64,000 nucleotides of DNA. Origin: Parvularcula sp038749595. GTDB taxonomy: Bacteria > Pseudomonadota > Alphaproteobacteria > Caulobacterales > Parvularculaceae. This document shows positions 18,979 to 27,071 of the stretch, in pieces (positions within the stretch are counted from its first letter, which is position 1; each line of letters starts with the position of its first letter). The position numbers were made by a program, and so were the translations under genes. Under the pieces are notes generated by a model. That model did not search any database and was not told where the DNA came from. It saw only the letters and a list, made by a program, of their open reading frames with translations. The stretch is from positions 310,001 through 374,000 of the forward strand of contig JBCDHW010000002.1 of NCBI GenBank assembly GCA_038749595.1, given 5' to 3'.

Positions 18979-19612
18979 GCGCGATAAGGATACAGACAGT
19001 AAGCTTCCCGAAGAGCATCAGGGGGATGCAATGATGTCTGAGTCGAAGAACGGGCGCCGCCAGGACGCCAAAAAAACCACCCGGCAAGTGCCTTTCGGTG
19101 TGCCGTCACTGATCAGCGCCGACATGGTGATCAAAGGCGAAATTCGCTCCGAAGGCGAAGTCCAGTTTGATGGCGAAATCGACGGCGACATCCGCGCCAA
19201 AGGGATCGTCATCGGCGAAGGCGCTTCGGTGCGCGGCGAGATCGTCGCGGAGAAAGTCAAAGTCGCCGGCAGTGTCAAAGGCCAGATCCGCGCCACCCGC
19301 GTCGAGCTGACCTCCAGCGCTCGGGTCGACGGCGACATCACCCACACCGCGCTGATGATCGAGGCGGGCGCCCGCTTTGACGGCACCTGCCGTCACTCAG
19401 ATCAACCCCTCGGTGACGAGGACACGGGCAGCGACAGCAGCGCCGACATGGCGGCGGTCCCAAACGTACCCCGTGAGCGCGAGGCGAAACTGCGCGAGGC
19501 CGCAGCAACAACGCCGCTGCGCCGCGACGAACCCAAATCCGAGCCAGCGAATGTCGAGCCTATGCAGCCCGCACGCGCACCAGCGGCAAAGGCAAAAGCC
19601 AACCTCCGGTAA
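18962..19612 (+). CDS. Bactofilin (polymerising cytoskeletal protein)
   Basis: The central region (about residues 48-140) is the right-handed beta-helix of bactofilins, with repeats such as LISADMVIKGEIRSEGEVQFDG and HTALMIEAGARFDG. It is flanked by a charged N-terminal tail and a Pro/Ala/Glu-rich disordered C-terminus. Bactofilins form nucleotide-free filaments on the membrane and recruit M23 peptidases. The start overlaps the upstream M23 gene, so the two are translationally linked. Followed by a strong hairpin terminator. Confidence 0.93.
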   Translation: MFSKAKRDKDTDSKLPEEHQGDAMMSESKNGRRQDAKKTTRQVPFGVPSLISADMVIKGEIRSEGEVQFDGEIDGDIRAKGIVIGEGASVRGEIVAEKVKVAGSVKGQIRATRVELTSSARVDGDITHTALMIEAGARFDGTCRHSDQPLGDEDTGSDSSADMAAVPNVPREREAKLREAAATTPLRRDEPKSEPANVEPMQPARAPAAKAKANLR

Positions 19613-19639
19613 CGGCACCTTTATTCGGGGAAGCGCAAA

Positions 19640-19665
19640 AGGCGGTCCAACGGGCCGCCTTTTTT
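19640..19665. terminator. Intrinsic terminator, likely bidirectional
   Basis: AGGCGG (19640-19645) pairs with CCGCCT (19655-19660), followed by T6 on the plus strand. The minus strand also has a short T4 after the stem. The stop codon of the convergent gene (19664-19666) lies inside the T-tract. It closes the M23-bactofilin transcript and probably the opposing operon. Confidence 0.8.
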
Positions 19666-20464
19666 ACATCGTGAACGGATTGATCTCGGAAAACCGCGCC
19701 GCCTGGCCGCGGGGCTTTTCGATCAGCCCGAACCCAACCTGGCGGAACGACCCTTCCCGCGCTGCCAGCCGCCACTCGACCAAATGGTCCGGCACGCCAT
19801 CGCCGTTGAAATCAGCGGTGCCCAGATACGCCATCTTACACAGCAGCGCCTCATTGGTGATCGACCAAACCGCCGGGCTCTCCGTCTCCTGGGTGATCGG
19901 ATCATTCGGCCCAAACCGCGCCTCACCGAAGGTCGGTAGGGTGCTCCGATCGATATCCACCATCTGCGCACGATCGAGCCGCGGCGCCGCGGGGGTTTCC
20001 ACCGCTTCCTGCGCCAGAATGATTAGACCACACGCCCGATAAAACAGCGCCTCTTGCGCCATGTCCGCCGAGGACAGCGCACTCCAATCCTGGCGCTTCA
20101 GCTCTGCATAGGTATCGCAGCCGTCCACCGTTCTTGGCTCAGCGCTAAAATCAGTCGGATGCACGAGCGTCACGGGCTGAGACGGCAGAGCCGTGTCGGC
20201 GAGCAACGCCTGGCCGATCGCCTTGATATCACTCAGCGCAGCGCATCCGTCGTCCGTGTCGAGAAGGCCATCTGTGCACAAAACCCCGTCAGGCGCCTCG
20301 GCGATGCCCCGCACAACGGCCCGTTCGGGGAAAACCTCGGGCGCCACCTCGGGCGCATCCGGTGCTTTGGTGAACAAGGCGCTCGCCGCAGCGACCACCG
20401 CTGCGCCGCCCGCAAGCAAGCCTACCGCTTTGACATCGGGCGTCCCTGGCCCTCTCCCCGTCAT
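19664..20464 (-). CDS. Hypothetical secreted or membrane-anchored protein with a DxDxDG-like loop
   Basis: A 266-residue protein. The N-terminal hydrophobic stretch (about 12-31) could be a signal anchor. The C-terminal part contains TADFNGDGVPDHLVEW, which resembles the calcium-binding DxNxDG loops of FG-GAP or dockerin-type repeats. Four or more Cys residues (CTDG, DDGC, DGCD, RACG) suggest disulphides in the periplasm. I do not recognise a family. Its ATG overlaps the stop of the DUF1489 gene by four bases, so it belongs to the GH24-DUF1489 operon. Confidence 0.6.
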   Translation of the reverse strand: MTGRGPGTPDVKAVGLLAGGAAVVAAASALFTKAPDAPEVAPEVFPERAVVRGIAEAPDGVLCTDGLLDTDDGCAALSDIKAIGQALLADTALPSQPVTLVHPTDFSAEPRTVDGCDTYAELKRQDWSALSSADMAQEALFYRACGLIILAQEAVETPAAPRLDRAQMVDIDRSTLPTFGEARFGPNDPITQETESPAVWSITNEALLCKMAYLGTADFNGDGVPDHLVEWRLAAREGSFRQVGFGLIEKPRGQAARFSEINPFTM

Positions 20465-20889
20465 AACAACCCCAATTCCGCCAATTCTCCGCGGATCGGC
20501 AGATCCTCACCACCCGCCTCTTGGTCCAAATCCGCTGGCGCGTCGTCTGGCTTCAGGTAGCGCCAGCCCTGAAAGGGCTTCCGCGCCACAGGATGCACCC
20601 GGACGAGATCCGGGTCGAGCACCAAGCAGCACTTGCGCCCCTGCGTGGTCTGGACTTCCTGAACATCGAGAATGCTCTGCCGACACAGCACCTGTCGCGC
20701 GATCACCCAATAGATCGAGCCGCCGTTCATCAGCTCATCGGCGCGCTTCGGGAACATCCGCGTCACGTGGTGGGCGTAGCCCTCCAGCGCGGTGCCTTTG
20801 TTGCGGCGGATCACCAATTGTTGCCATTGCGCCAGGTCCTCGACGGCCTGCGACCCCACCGAGAGCTTGATCATGTGCAGGGTGCTCAT
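20461..20889 (-). CDS. DUF1489 family protein
   Basis: A 142-residue soluble protein. The conserved features MIKLSVG, THVTRMFPKRADELMNGGSIYWVI-like text (here HHVTRMFPKRADELMNGG), and KPFQGWRYLKPDDAPADL match the alphaproteobacterial DUF1489 family. The function is unknown. It lies four bases downstream of the GH24 gene and overlaps the following gene by four bases, so the three are almost certainly one transcript. Confidence 0.85.
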   Translation of the reverse strand: MSTLHMIKLSVGSQAVEDLAQWQQLVIRRNKGTALEGYAHHVTRMFPKRADELMNGGSIYWVIARQVLCRQSILDVQEVQTTQGRKCCLVLDPDLVRVHPVARKPFQGWRYLKPDDAPADLDQEAGGEDLPIRGELAELGLL

Positions 20890-20893
20890 TGGC

Positions 20894-21865
20894 TCACCCC
20901 CCGCGGACGCGCGCCACCTCTTGAGCCCGAGCCTTTTTGATCGAATGCCGCGCAGCGCGCTTGGCGACGATATAGAAGGTGAAATAGCATAGCCCGAGCC
21001 CGATCGCTAAAATCCAAAGCGGCAGCTGCATCGCCACCGGATCCAGGATCTCGGGCGTGATTCCAAAGCTGCGGGCAAGGTCGGGCGCGGCGCGGTCAAG
21101 CAGCAATGCGCCTCCGAGGAGCGTCAGTGCGACAGCAAGGACAGCCGAGAGCAGCGCACCGACGGTGACGCCGATGTCCTCACGCTCTTCAGCCTTGGCG
21201 ATGATCATCTTCGAAGGGTCACCGGTGAGCGCATGGCTGGCTGCATATAGCGCCTGCATCCGGCCTTCGATCTCTTCTGGCGTCAGCTGGCGGCCGCGGT
21301 CACGGCGGTAGCTGTCAAAATCAACCAGCGGCGCGTGGGTCACCTCAGCCGGCGCAAGGACGAGGCCGTCGCATTCATCCGCTGGCGCCACTTCAGAGGT
21401 GGGGATCACCAGCTCAGCGTCGGTCGGCATCAGGAACAGCGACTTCTCGGCCGCGCGCCGCCGCACGAGGCCGTCGAGCTTCATCAGCTTCCCGTCGACC
21501 CGCGCCTTGGTCCAGCGCTCGAACGCCTCGGCCGCGGCGAGCTTGTCGCCCTCGTTGAGCTTAGCCAGCACCGTGGAGCGTTTGAAATTGTCCGCGCCGA
21601 TGTTGAAGATGAAGCTCACCAGCGCATCGTGCTCGTTCTGGTTCAGCGGTGTGCGCACGCTGTCGCGGATCAAGGTCTCGATCGGCGCCACGTCTTTTGC
21701 GAGCAGGATATCCGCATCCCGCTGGGAAATCTGGCTCGAAGGCGTGGTCGTGTGGTGGCCATAGCCGACCACAAACGTGTCGCCGCGGCGCTCATCCCGG
21801 CGCGGCGACGAGGAGAAACCCTCGTACGCTTTGATCAGATTGAGACCTGTGTCTCCCGTCTGCAT
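20894..21865 (-). CDS. GH24 phage-type lysozyme fused to a C-terminal membrane domain
   Basis: The N-terminal ~140 residues are a T4-lysozyme-like muramidase: YEGF with catalytic Glu15, the GYGHHTT loop (34-40), FNIGADNFKRSTVL, and GLVRRRAAEKSLF. A linker of about 80 residues follows. Two transmembrane helices come next, around VGALLSAVLAVALTLLGGALLL and LPLWILAIGLGLCYFTFYIV. There is no N-terminal signal peptide, so export of the enzyme domain is not obvious. ATG 21865 follows GGGGGCG; the upstream ATG at 21895 is less likely. The operon partners are DUF1489 and an unknown protein, with no phage genes nearby. Role may be wall turnover or a domesticated endolysin (inference). Confidence 0.85.
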   Translation of the reverse strand: MQTGDTGLNLIKAYEGFSSSPRRDERRGDTFVVGYGHHTTTPSSQISQRDADILLAKDVAPIETLIRDSVRTPLNQNEHDALVSFIFNIGADNFKRSTVLAKLNEGDKLAAAEAFERWTKARVDGKLMKLDGLVRRRAAEKSLFLMPTDAELVIPTSEVAPADECDGLVLAPAEVTHAPLVDFDSYRRDRGRQLTPEEIEGRMQALYAASHALTGDPSKMIIAKAEEREDIGVTVGALLSAVLAVALTLLGGALLLDRAAPDLARSFGITPEILDPVAMQLPLWILAIGLGLCYFTFYIVAKRAARHSIKKARAQEVARVRGG

Positions 21866-22044
21866 CACGCCCCCGCGGTCCGTCGCTAGGCCCAAAATCG
21901 GTTAGCGATGTTGCTTAATACCGCATGTGAAGCGATCTGTTAACCTCTGATTGATAGCCAATGACTACATCTGTAGTCGAGCATTTTGAGCTAGGCGCGT
22001 CCTCGCGTGAAGTAAGCAGGTGCCAAAGGCCACCTCGGAAAGGT

Positions 22045-22232
22045 CGTTTAGGGAGCGTATCTCGACGATCCCGAGTGAAGGAATGGCATCGAGGGCTGGG
22101 TCATCGTCGATGGCGAGCGATGGCATGCACGGAGCAAAACTCCCCTGCGCCCCGGTGACACACTCAAAGTCATCGAGGTCGATGGCCTCGTCATGATCAT
22201 CAAAAAGGCCACCAGCCGCCAGGCTGTCTAAT
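22045..22232 (+). pseudogene. Relic of the 3' end of an nfeD paralogue
   Basis: From about 22074 to 22229 the sequence matches the 3' end of the intact nfeD (23841-23999). Over the last 138 aligned bases I count 17 mismatches. Reading the matching frame gives EGWVIVDGERWHARSKTP and onward, 40 of 46 residues identical to NfeD, and it ends in TAA at 22230-22232. Just upstream, RVKEW (NfeD has RVEEW) lies in another frame because five bases present in nfeD are missing after GAATGG. Upstream of about 22045 no nfeD sequence is recognisable. A decayed, truncated duplicate. Confidence 0.8.
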
Positions 22233-22325
22233 AACTGCACGCAGCGGTGGTCTTGGAAGGAGGTCGTGAGACAACACGCAATGGTTGAGCGTGCAAATTT
22301 AAAACGTACTCAATGAGGAAGAAAG

Positions 22326-22430
22326 ATGGAAACAGTAGAATTTCTAACCTTTGTCTTAGTTCTGCTCACGTCTGCACAGCTAGCTGTTCAGGCGGGGATG
22401 CTGGGTAAGCATAGGTCCGAGAAAGACTAG
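22326..22430 (+). CDS. Possible 34-residue single-pass membrane mini-protein
   Basis: ATG 22326 is preceded by GAGGAAGAAAG, a good Shine-Dalgarno at normal spacing. The frame encodes METVEFLTFVLVLLTSAQ and then LAVQAGMLGKHRSEKD before TAG. Residues 5-25 form one hydrophobic helix, followed by a basic tail. The segment is visibly richer in A/T than its surroundings. No homologue is known to me. It lies between the nfeD relic and intact nfeD and may be a real small membrane protein or chance. Confidence 0.45.
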   Translation: METVEFLTFVLVLLTSAQLAVQAGMLGKHRSEKD

Positions 22431-22449
22431 TTTGACAGGAGAAGAAAAC

Positions 22450-22483
22450 GGCCCCCCACGCCAAGATGTTTTTTTGGGGGGCC
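22450..22483. repeat. 8-bp perfect inverted repeat with a T-rich loop
   Basis: GGCCCCCC (22450-22457) and GGGGGGCC (22476-22483) form a very stable stem around an 18-base loop that ends in seven T. It sits about 20 bases after the mini-ORF stop and about 70 bases before nfeD. It could end the mini-ORF transcript or act as a leader structure of nfeD; there is no T-run after the stem on either strand. Confidence 0.5.
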
Positions 22484-22553
22484 ACCTCGGCTCTGTTAAC
22501 CTCTCGTCATCGCTCTTACATCGTGATAGCGATAAACGATCTGGGGAGACGTT

Positions 22554-24032
22554 ATGCGTTTGGTGTTTCGCGCGCTCTGTGCGCTTCTGATAGCCGCGGG
22601 GGCACTGGGTTTCGGGGCACAGCTGGTCCAAGCTCAAGAGGGTGGCCGACGGGCAACAGTTCTGTCTTTAAAAGGCGCCGTAACGCCAACCGTCGCCAAT
22701 TATCTCGATCGCGAGATCGGCGCAGCGTCCCTAAGAGATGACGAGCTTGTCATCTTAGAAATCGACACGCCCGGCGGGTTGGTCACGTCGATGCAGTCGA
22801 TCGTCCAGTCGATCCTAGCCTCCGAAACGCCCGTCGTGACCTACGTCGCGCCCCAGGGGGCCCGCTCGGCCAGCGCTGGGCTCTACATTATGTACGCCGC
22901 GCACGTCTCGGCGATGGCGCCAGCCACAAATACTGGATCCGCCACGCCCATTGAGCTGGGCGGCGGAGGCGGCGGCGAACCGCTTTTCCCAGAACCTGAA
23001 GCCCCGGCCGAGCAACCAGACGGCGATGCCGAAGACGACGCATCGGACGAAACCACCGACGCAGCCGACGAACCCGCGCCCCAAGAAGCGCCTGTCGACA
23101 TCTCGAATGAAGCCTCCATGCGCGGCAAAGTGATCGAAGACGCGGTCGCCTACATCAAAGGCCTCGCCGAGCTGCGCGACCGGAACGCCGAATGGGCCGA
23201 AAAAGCGGTCCGCCCGCCATCAGCCAGCATCACGGCCAATGAAGCCCTCGAACTCGGCGTCATCGAGATCGTCGCCGAGAACCGCAACGACCTCCTCGAC
23301 CAGCTCGATGGCCGGGTGGTCAAGGTCGCGTCGGGCGAGAAGACCCTCAACACCCGCGCGGTGACCGTCGTTGAGGTTGAGCCCACCACGCTTGAGCAGA
23401 TCCTCGGCTTCTTCGCTGATCCCAACGTCGCGGCGATCCTCTTCTCCCTCGGCACGCTGGGCCTCACCGTCGAGCTCTGGAACCCCGGCTCGATCTTCCC
23501 CGGCGCCTTCGGTTTCATCTGCCTTCTGCTCGCGTTCTACAGCTTCCAAGTCCTGCCCGAGAGCGGCCTGTTCCTCGCTGTCCTCGGCCTCGGTGTGCTG
23601 TTGTTGATATTGGAGGCGTTCGTCTCCTCGGCGGGCATCGCCGGGATCTCCGGCCTCGCGCTGATCGGCGTCGGCCTCTATTATCTGTTCCCTGAGGAAT
23701 TCCGCGTCTCGATCACCCTGATCATCGGGATCATCGGCATCCTCGGCGCGATCTTTGGTTTCCTCCTGTGGGAGCTCCTCAAATCGCGCGCCCACGGCCC
23801 GCTCATCGGCGGCGAAGCGATCAAGTCCCGCACCGGCCGCGTCGAAGAATGGAACGGCACCGAGGGATGGGTTATCGTCGACGGCGAGCGATGGCGTGCA
23901 CGGAGCAAAACACCGCTCCGCCCCGGTGACGCCATCAAAGTCATCGAAATCGACGGGCTCGTCCTGATCGTCAAAAAAGCCACCAGCCGCCAGGCTGTCC
24001 GCCTCAGAAGACCTCTTCCGGAGAACCGCTAA
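22554..24032 (+). CDS. nfeD: NfeD family membrane-bound ClpP-class serine protease
   Basis: A 492-residue protein with a signal peptide (about 1-28), an extracytoplasmic ClpP-like protease domain (about 33-250) and four to five membrane helices. The last part is a cytoplasmic OB-fold NfeD domain (about 415-480). The catalytic Ser lies in the GARSASAGLY motif and the Lys in RNAEWAEKAVR. An acidic low-complexity insert (about 140-180) interrupts the protease domain. Family members cleave slipins or other membrane-linked proteins. Its stop is directly followed by the slipin ATG, the classical NfeD-slipin operon. ATG 22554 follows GGGGAGACGTT. Confidence 0.93.
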   Translation: MRLVFRALCALLIAAGALGFGAQLVQAQEGGRRATVLSLKGAVTPTVANYLDREIGAASLRDDELVILEIDTPGGLVTSMQSIVQSILASETPVVTYVAPQGARSASAGLYIMYAAHVSAMAPATNTGSATPIELGGGGGGEPLFPEPEAPAEQPDGDAEDDASDETTDAADEPAPQEAPVDISNEASMRGKVIEDAVAYIKGLAELRDRNAEWAEKAVRPPSASITANEALELGVIEIVAENRNDLLDQLDGRVVKVASGEKTLNTRAVTVVEVEPTTLEQILGFFADPNVAAILFSLGTLGLTVELWNPGSIFPGAFGFICLLLAFYSFQVLPESGLFLAVLGLGVLLLILEAFVSSAGIAGISGLALIGVGLYYLFPEEFRVSITLIIGIIGILGAIFGFLLWELLKSRAHGPLIGGEAIKSRTGRVEEWNGTEGWVIVDGERWRARSKTPLRPGDAIKVIEIDGLVLIVKKATSRQAVRLRRPLPENR

Positions 24033-24788
24033 ATGGGTATTTTCAGTGTCATCATTCCGCTTATAGGCTTTGCGTTCGTCATCCTGACGGCGATCTTCAA
24101 AGTCCTCAAAGAGTATGAGCGGGCGGTCATCTTCACCCTGGGTAAAGTCGGCCGCCGCGCCGCCGGGCCTGGCCTCGTCATCCTGATCCCCGTCATCCAG
24201 CAGATGCGCAAAGTCGACATGCGGACCCTCGTCGCCGATGTTCCGCCCCAGGACGTTATCTCCCGCGACAACGTCTCGGTGAACGTCAACGCGGTGATCT
24301 ACTATCGCGTGGTCGATGCGGTGAAAGCGGTCGTCCAGGTCGAGAACTACAAAGAAGCAACAAGCCAGCTGGCGCAGACCACCCTGCGTTCGGTGCTCGG
24401 TAAGCATGACCTCGACGAAATGCTGCAAGAGCGGGATCGTCTGAACAAAGACATTCAGGGCATCCTCGATGAACAGACCGAGGCCTGGGGCATCAAGGTC
24501 GCCAACGTTGAGATCAAACGCGTTGACGTGGACGGATCGATGATCCGGGCCATCGCCCGCCAGGCCGAGGCCGAGCGGGAGCGGCGGGCCAAGGTCATCC
24601 TCGCCGAGGGTGAACAACAAGCCGCCGCCAAGCTCGCCGAGGCCGCGCAGGTCCTGGCGTCACAAGAGGGCTCGATGCAGCTGCGCTACCTCAACACGCT
24701 GCAAGAGATCGCCAACGATCGTTCGAACACGATCGTTTTCCCGTTTGGCTCCGACGAGATGGCCAAGCTCTTCACCCGGGGCAACTAA
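24033..24788 (+). CDS. Slipin (stomatin-like SPFH/band 7 membrane protein)
   Basis: A 251-residue protein with one N-terminal membrane hairpin (about 3-24) and an SPFH domain. The signatures are YERAVIFTLGKV, GPGLVILIPVIQ and the RDNVSVNVNAVIYYRVVD strand pair. An Ala/Glu-rich coiled coil (about 165-215) follows, and the oligomerising C-terminus ends NTIVFPFGSDE. Slipins scaffold membrane microdomains and are substrates of NfeD proteases. Starts on the base after the nfeD stop, so co-translation is expected. Confidence 0.93.
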   Translation: MGIFSVIIPLIGFAFVILTAIFKVLKEYERAVIFTLGKVGRRAAGPGLVILIPVIQQMRKVDMRTLVADVPPQDVISRDNVSVNVNAVIYYRVVDAVKAVVQVENYKEATSQLAQTTLRSVLGKHDLDEMLQERDRLNKDIQGILDEQTEAWGIKVANVEIKRVDVDGSMIRAIARQAEAERERRAKVILAEGEQQAAAKLAEAAQVLASQEGSMQLRYLNTLQEIANDRSNTIVFPFGSDEMAKLFTRGN

Positions 24789-24895
24789 CGCCAAGGCCAG
24801 GGCGCGGTACACTTTGTGACGTCCGTGTGGGGTGACGCCGCGGCGGCGTTCCGACTAAGAGCGCCTTGGCAGCTGGATACCGATCGGAGCCCCCT

Positions 24896-25420
24896 ATGCC
24901 GAAGAGATCACGGAACACCGCGGCGATGCTCACCGTCAGCCTCCTCGCGGCCGCATGCAGTTCAGGCGGCGCCGAACGCGCGGCACGCGAAGCCAACGAA
25001 GCGGCGATGCCGCGGGTGATCGCCGAGCCGATGGGCCTGCTCTTCGCGGGCATGGACACCAACGGCGATGCCGAAACCAGCAGGGCCGAAGCCGAATTCG
25101 CCGTACCCAAAGTGTTTGCCGCGGCCGACGCCGACAAGAACGGCATTCTCCGCCCGATCGAATTTCAAGCTTTCGCCATCAAATATCTGGGTACAAACAA
25201 TACCGCACTCGCGGCCCAGTCCTTCGACCAAAACCTCAACGGCCAAGTCACCGCGGCGGAGTTCACCGGCTTCCTGCTCACCCGCTTCGAAGAGACGGAC
25301 ACCAGCGGTGACGGCGTTCTTCAGCGGTCGGAATTTATCGAGACAATCCAACCCGGCGTTCGCGGCAATGGCCAGGGCGCGCGCGGCGGTAACCGTGGCC
25401 CCGGCGGCAGGCGCCGCTAA
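24896..25420 (+). CDS. EF-hand calcium-binding lipoprotein
   Basis: ATG 24896 begins a lipoprotein signal peptide with lipobox LAAAC (Cys21). The mature chain carries four EF-hand-type loops: DTNGDAETSRAE, DADKNGILRPIE, DQNLNGQVTAAE and DTSGDGVLQRSE. It ends in a Gly/Arg-rich tail. Predicted to be a periplasmic calcium-binding lipoprotein; function unknown. It converges on ubiG, and the two stops overlap by four bases. Confidence 0.82.
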   Translation: MPKRSRNTAAMLTVSLLAAACSSGGAERAAREANEAAMPRVIAEPMGLLFAGMDTNGDAETSRAEAEFAVPKVFAAADADKNGILRPIEFQAFAIKYLGTNNTALAAQSFDQNLNGQVTAAEFTGFLLTRFEETDTSGDGVLQRSEFIETIQPGVRGNGQGARGGNRGPGGRRR

Positions 25421-26160
25421 GCCTCGGGCTTGGTCGCAAACATCATGTAGTTGACCGACAGATCGCTGCCCACGCGCCAGCTGTCCAGCAAGGGCAAATA
25501 GGACAGACCCTTTTGCTCCGTGACCTGAAGACCGGCATTATAAAGATACTTCTTCGCCTCAACTGGCTTTACAAATTTCCGCGGGTCGTGGGTCCCCCGC
25601 GGCACCCAACGCAAAATATATTCCGCCGCGAAAACCGCCGTCGCCGCAGCCTTCAGTGTACGGTTGAGGGTTGCCAAGGCCAGGATGCCGCCTGGGCGTA
25701 CTAAACCCGCTGCGGTTTTGAGAAAGAGATCGATATCCGCGACGTGCTCGACGATCTCCAGCGTCAGCACTGCATCAAACGGCGCCTCGCCCGACGCCAG
25801 CAAATCCTCCGCGCTCGTGTGACGATAATCGATCGTCAAGCCCGATTGCTCCGCATGCACCTTCGCCGTTTTGACGTTGCCCTCAGCCGCGTCGATCGCC
25901 GTCACCTGCGCCCCCAGCCGCGCCATCGGCTCAGCCACAAGCCCGCCGCCGCAGCCGATATCCAGCACCCGCAACCCTTCCAGCGGTTTCTTTGCAAAGC
26001 GATCGCGGTCAAAATGCGCGCACAGCGCATCGCGGATCAGCCCGAGGCGCGCGGGATTGAACTTGTGCAGCGGCTTGAACTTCCCCAGCGGATCCCACCA
26101 CTCGGCCGCAATCCGTTCGAATTTTTCGACCTCGCTCGGGTCAATCGTGGTGGCACTCAT
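25417..26160 (-). CDS. ubiG: Ubiquinone biosynthesis O-methyltransferase UbiG
   Basis: A cytoplasmic SAM-dependent methyltransferase performing both O-methylations of ubiquinone synthesis. The 247 residues include the UbiG-specific N-terminus (EVEKFERIAAEWWDPLGKFKPLH), the SAM motif VLDIGCGGGLVAEPMARLG, and the post-motif TLNRTLKA followed by WVPRGTHDPRKF. ATG 26160 gives the typical start. Divergent from the epimerase gene. COQ9 elsewhere in the window belongs to the same pathway. Confidence 0.96.
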   Translation of the reverse strand: MSATTIDPSEVEKFERIAAEWWDPLGKFKPLHKFNPARLGLIRDALCAHFDRDRFAKKPLEGLRVLDIGCGGGLVAEPMARLGAQVTAIDAAEGNVKTAKVHAEQSGLTIDYRHTSAEDLLASGEAPFDAVLTLEIVEHVADIDLFLKTAAGLVRPGGILALATLNRTLKAAATAVFAAEYILRWVPRGTHDPRKFVKPVEAKKYLYNAGLQVTEQKGLSYLPLLDSWRVGSDLSVNYMMFATKPEA

Positions 26161-26231
26161 CGGCAGAACTCCTGGCGCAGAGCCTCTAAAATAAGCCTCG
26201 CCCGCCCGCTTGCCAGGGTGAGCGTTGCCGC

Positions 26232-27071
26232 ATGAGCATCCTCGTTTCCGGAGCTGCCGGCGTGCTGGGCGCGCGCATCGCCGATGCCCTCGCCGCCGAT
26301 GAGCACCGCGTCACCCGCGCAGCCCGGCGCGCCGACCGTCCCCCGGGGATGCTCCAGCTCGACCTCACCGACGAAGCGGCCGTGCGCGCCGCAGCAGCCG
26401 GGCACCAAACGGCGATCCTCTGCCCGATCCTCACGGTCTCCGCTCCGGCCGCGCACTGGTTGGCAGAAGAAGGAATCGAGCGGCTGGTCCTTTTCTCGTC
26501 CAACAACGTCGCGGTCGATCCACAAAGCTCCGTCTACACCGCGTTACGCCAAGCGGAGGAAAGCCTATCCGCCATCTGTGTCCCCATCACCATCCTCCGC
26601 CCCACCATGATTTACGGCTATCCCGGCGACGGAAACCTCTCGCGGATGCTCCAGCTGGCCCATCGCTACGGCGCCCTGCCCTGCCCAGGCTCCGGCGAAG
26701 CGCGCCAACAGCCTGTGCATGTGGACGACGTCGCCCGCGCCGCCTGCGCCGCTGCCCTCAGCACTGACCTCGTCGGCACCTACGCAGTGGCCGGACCCGA
26801 CATCATCACCGCAAAAGCCCTGTTCGCAGCGATCCTGCATGCCGCCGGAAAGAACCCCGATCGCGTGATCCCCATCCCCCTGGCCCCGCTGAAAGGCATC
26901 GCCCGGGCAGCAGAAGCTCTGCGCCTCCCCTTCCCCCTCACGACGGCACAGCTCGCAAGGTTCGAGACCGACAAGACCGCAGCAGGCCCCCCGCTCCCCG
27001 ACACGCCTGCGAAGACGACCCTCGCCGACGGCCTCGCCGCCCTCAGCAAAGCCCTGATCAACGAGCAATAG
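26232..27071 (+). CDS. NAD(P)-binding epimerase/dehydratase-like protein (atypical SDR)
   Basis: A 279-residue Rossmann-fold protein with the nucleotide-binding motif GAAGVLG (7-13), LFSSNNVAVD and ILRPTMIYG, the typical order for extended or atypical SDRs. The canonical YxxxK is not clear: the segment VYTALRQAEE has the Tyr but not the Lys at +4, so dehydrogenase activity is doubtful. Related proteins act on nucleotide sugars or quinone-type substrates. Probably monocistronic, divergent from ubiG. Confidence 0.75.
   Translation: MSILVSGAAGVLGARIADALAADEHRVTRAARRADRPPGMLQLDLTDEAAVRAAAAGHQTAILCPILTVSAPAAHWLAEEGIERLVLFSSNNVAVDPQSSVYTALRQAEESLSAICVPITILRPTMIYGYPGDGNLSRMLQLAHRYGALPCPGSGEARQQPVHVDDVARAACAAALSTDLVGTYAVAGPDIITAKALFAAILHAAGKNPDRVIPIPLAPLKGIARAAEALRLPFPLTTAQLARFETDKTAAGPPLPDTPAKTTLADGLAALSKALINEQ

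Noticed and set aside
20894..21865. Lysozyme gene as a sign of a prophage
   Set aside because: No integrase, capsid, tail, holin or attachment repeats nearby; the gene is in an operon with DUF1489, a housekeeping-type alphaproteobacterial gene.
21961..22158. 65-residue plus-strand open frame over the nfeD relic
   Set aside because: It only briefly shares the nfeD frame (RVKEW) and then runs out of frame with the homologous sequence.
23220..24620. 466-residue minus-strand open frame rich in Asp/Glu
   Set aside because: Antisense of nfeD and slipin, which have clear motifs; the acidic low-complexity text is a codon-bias artefact.
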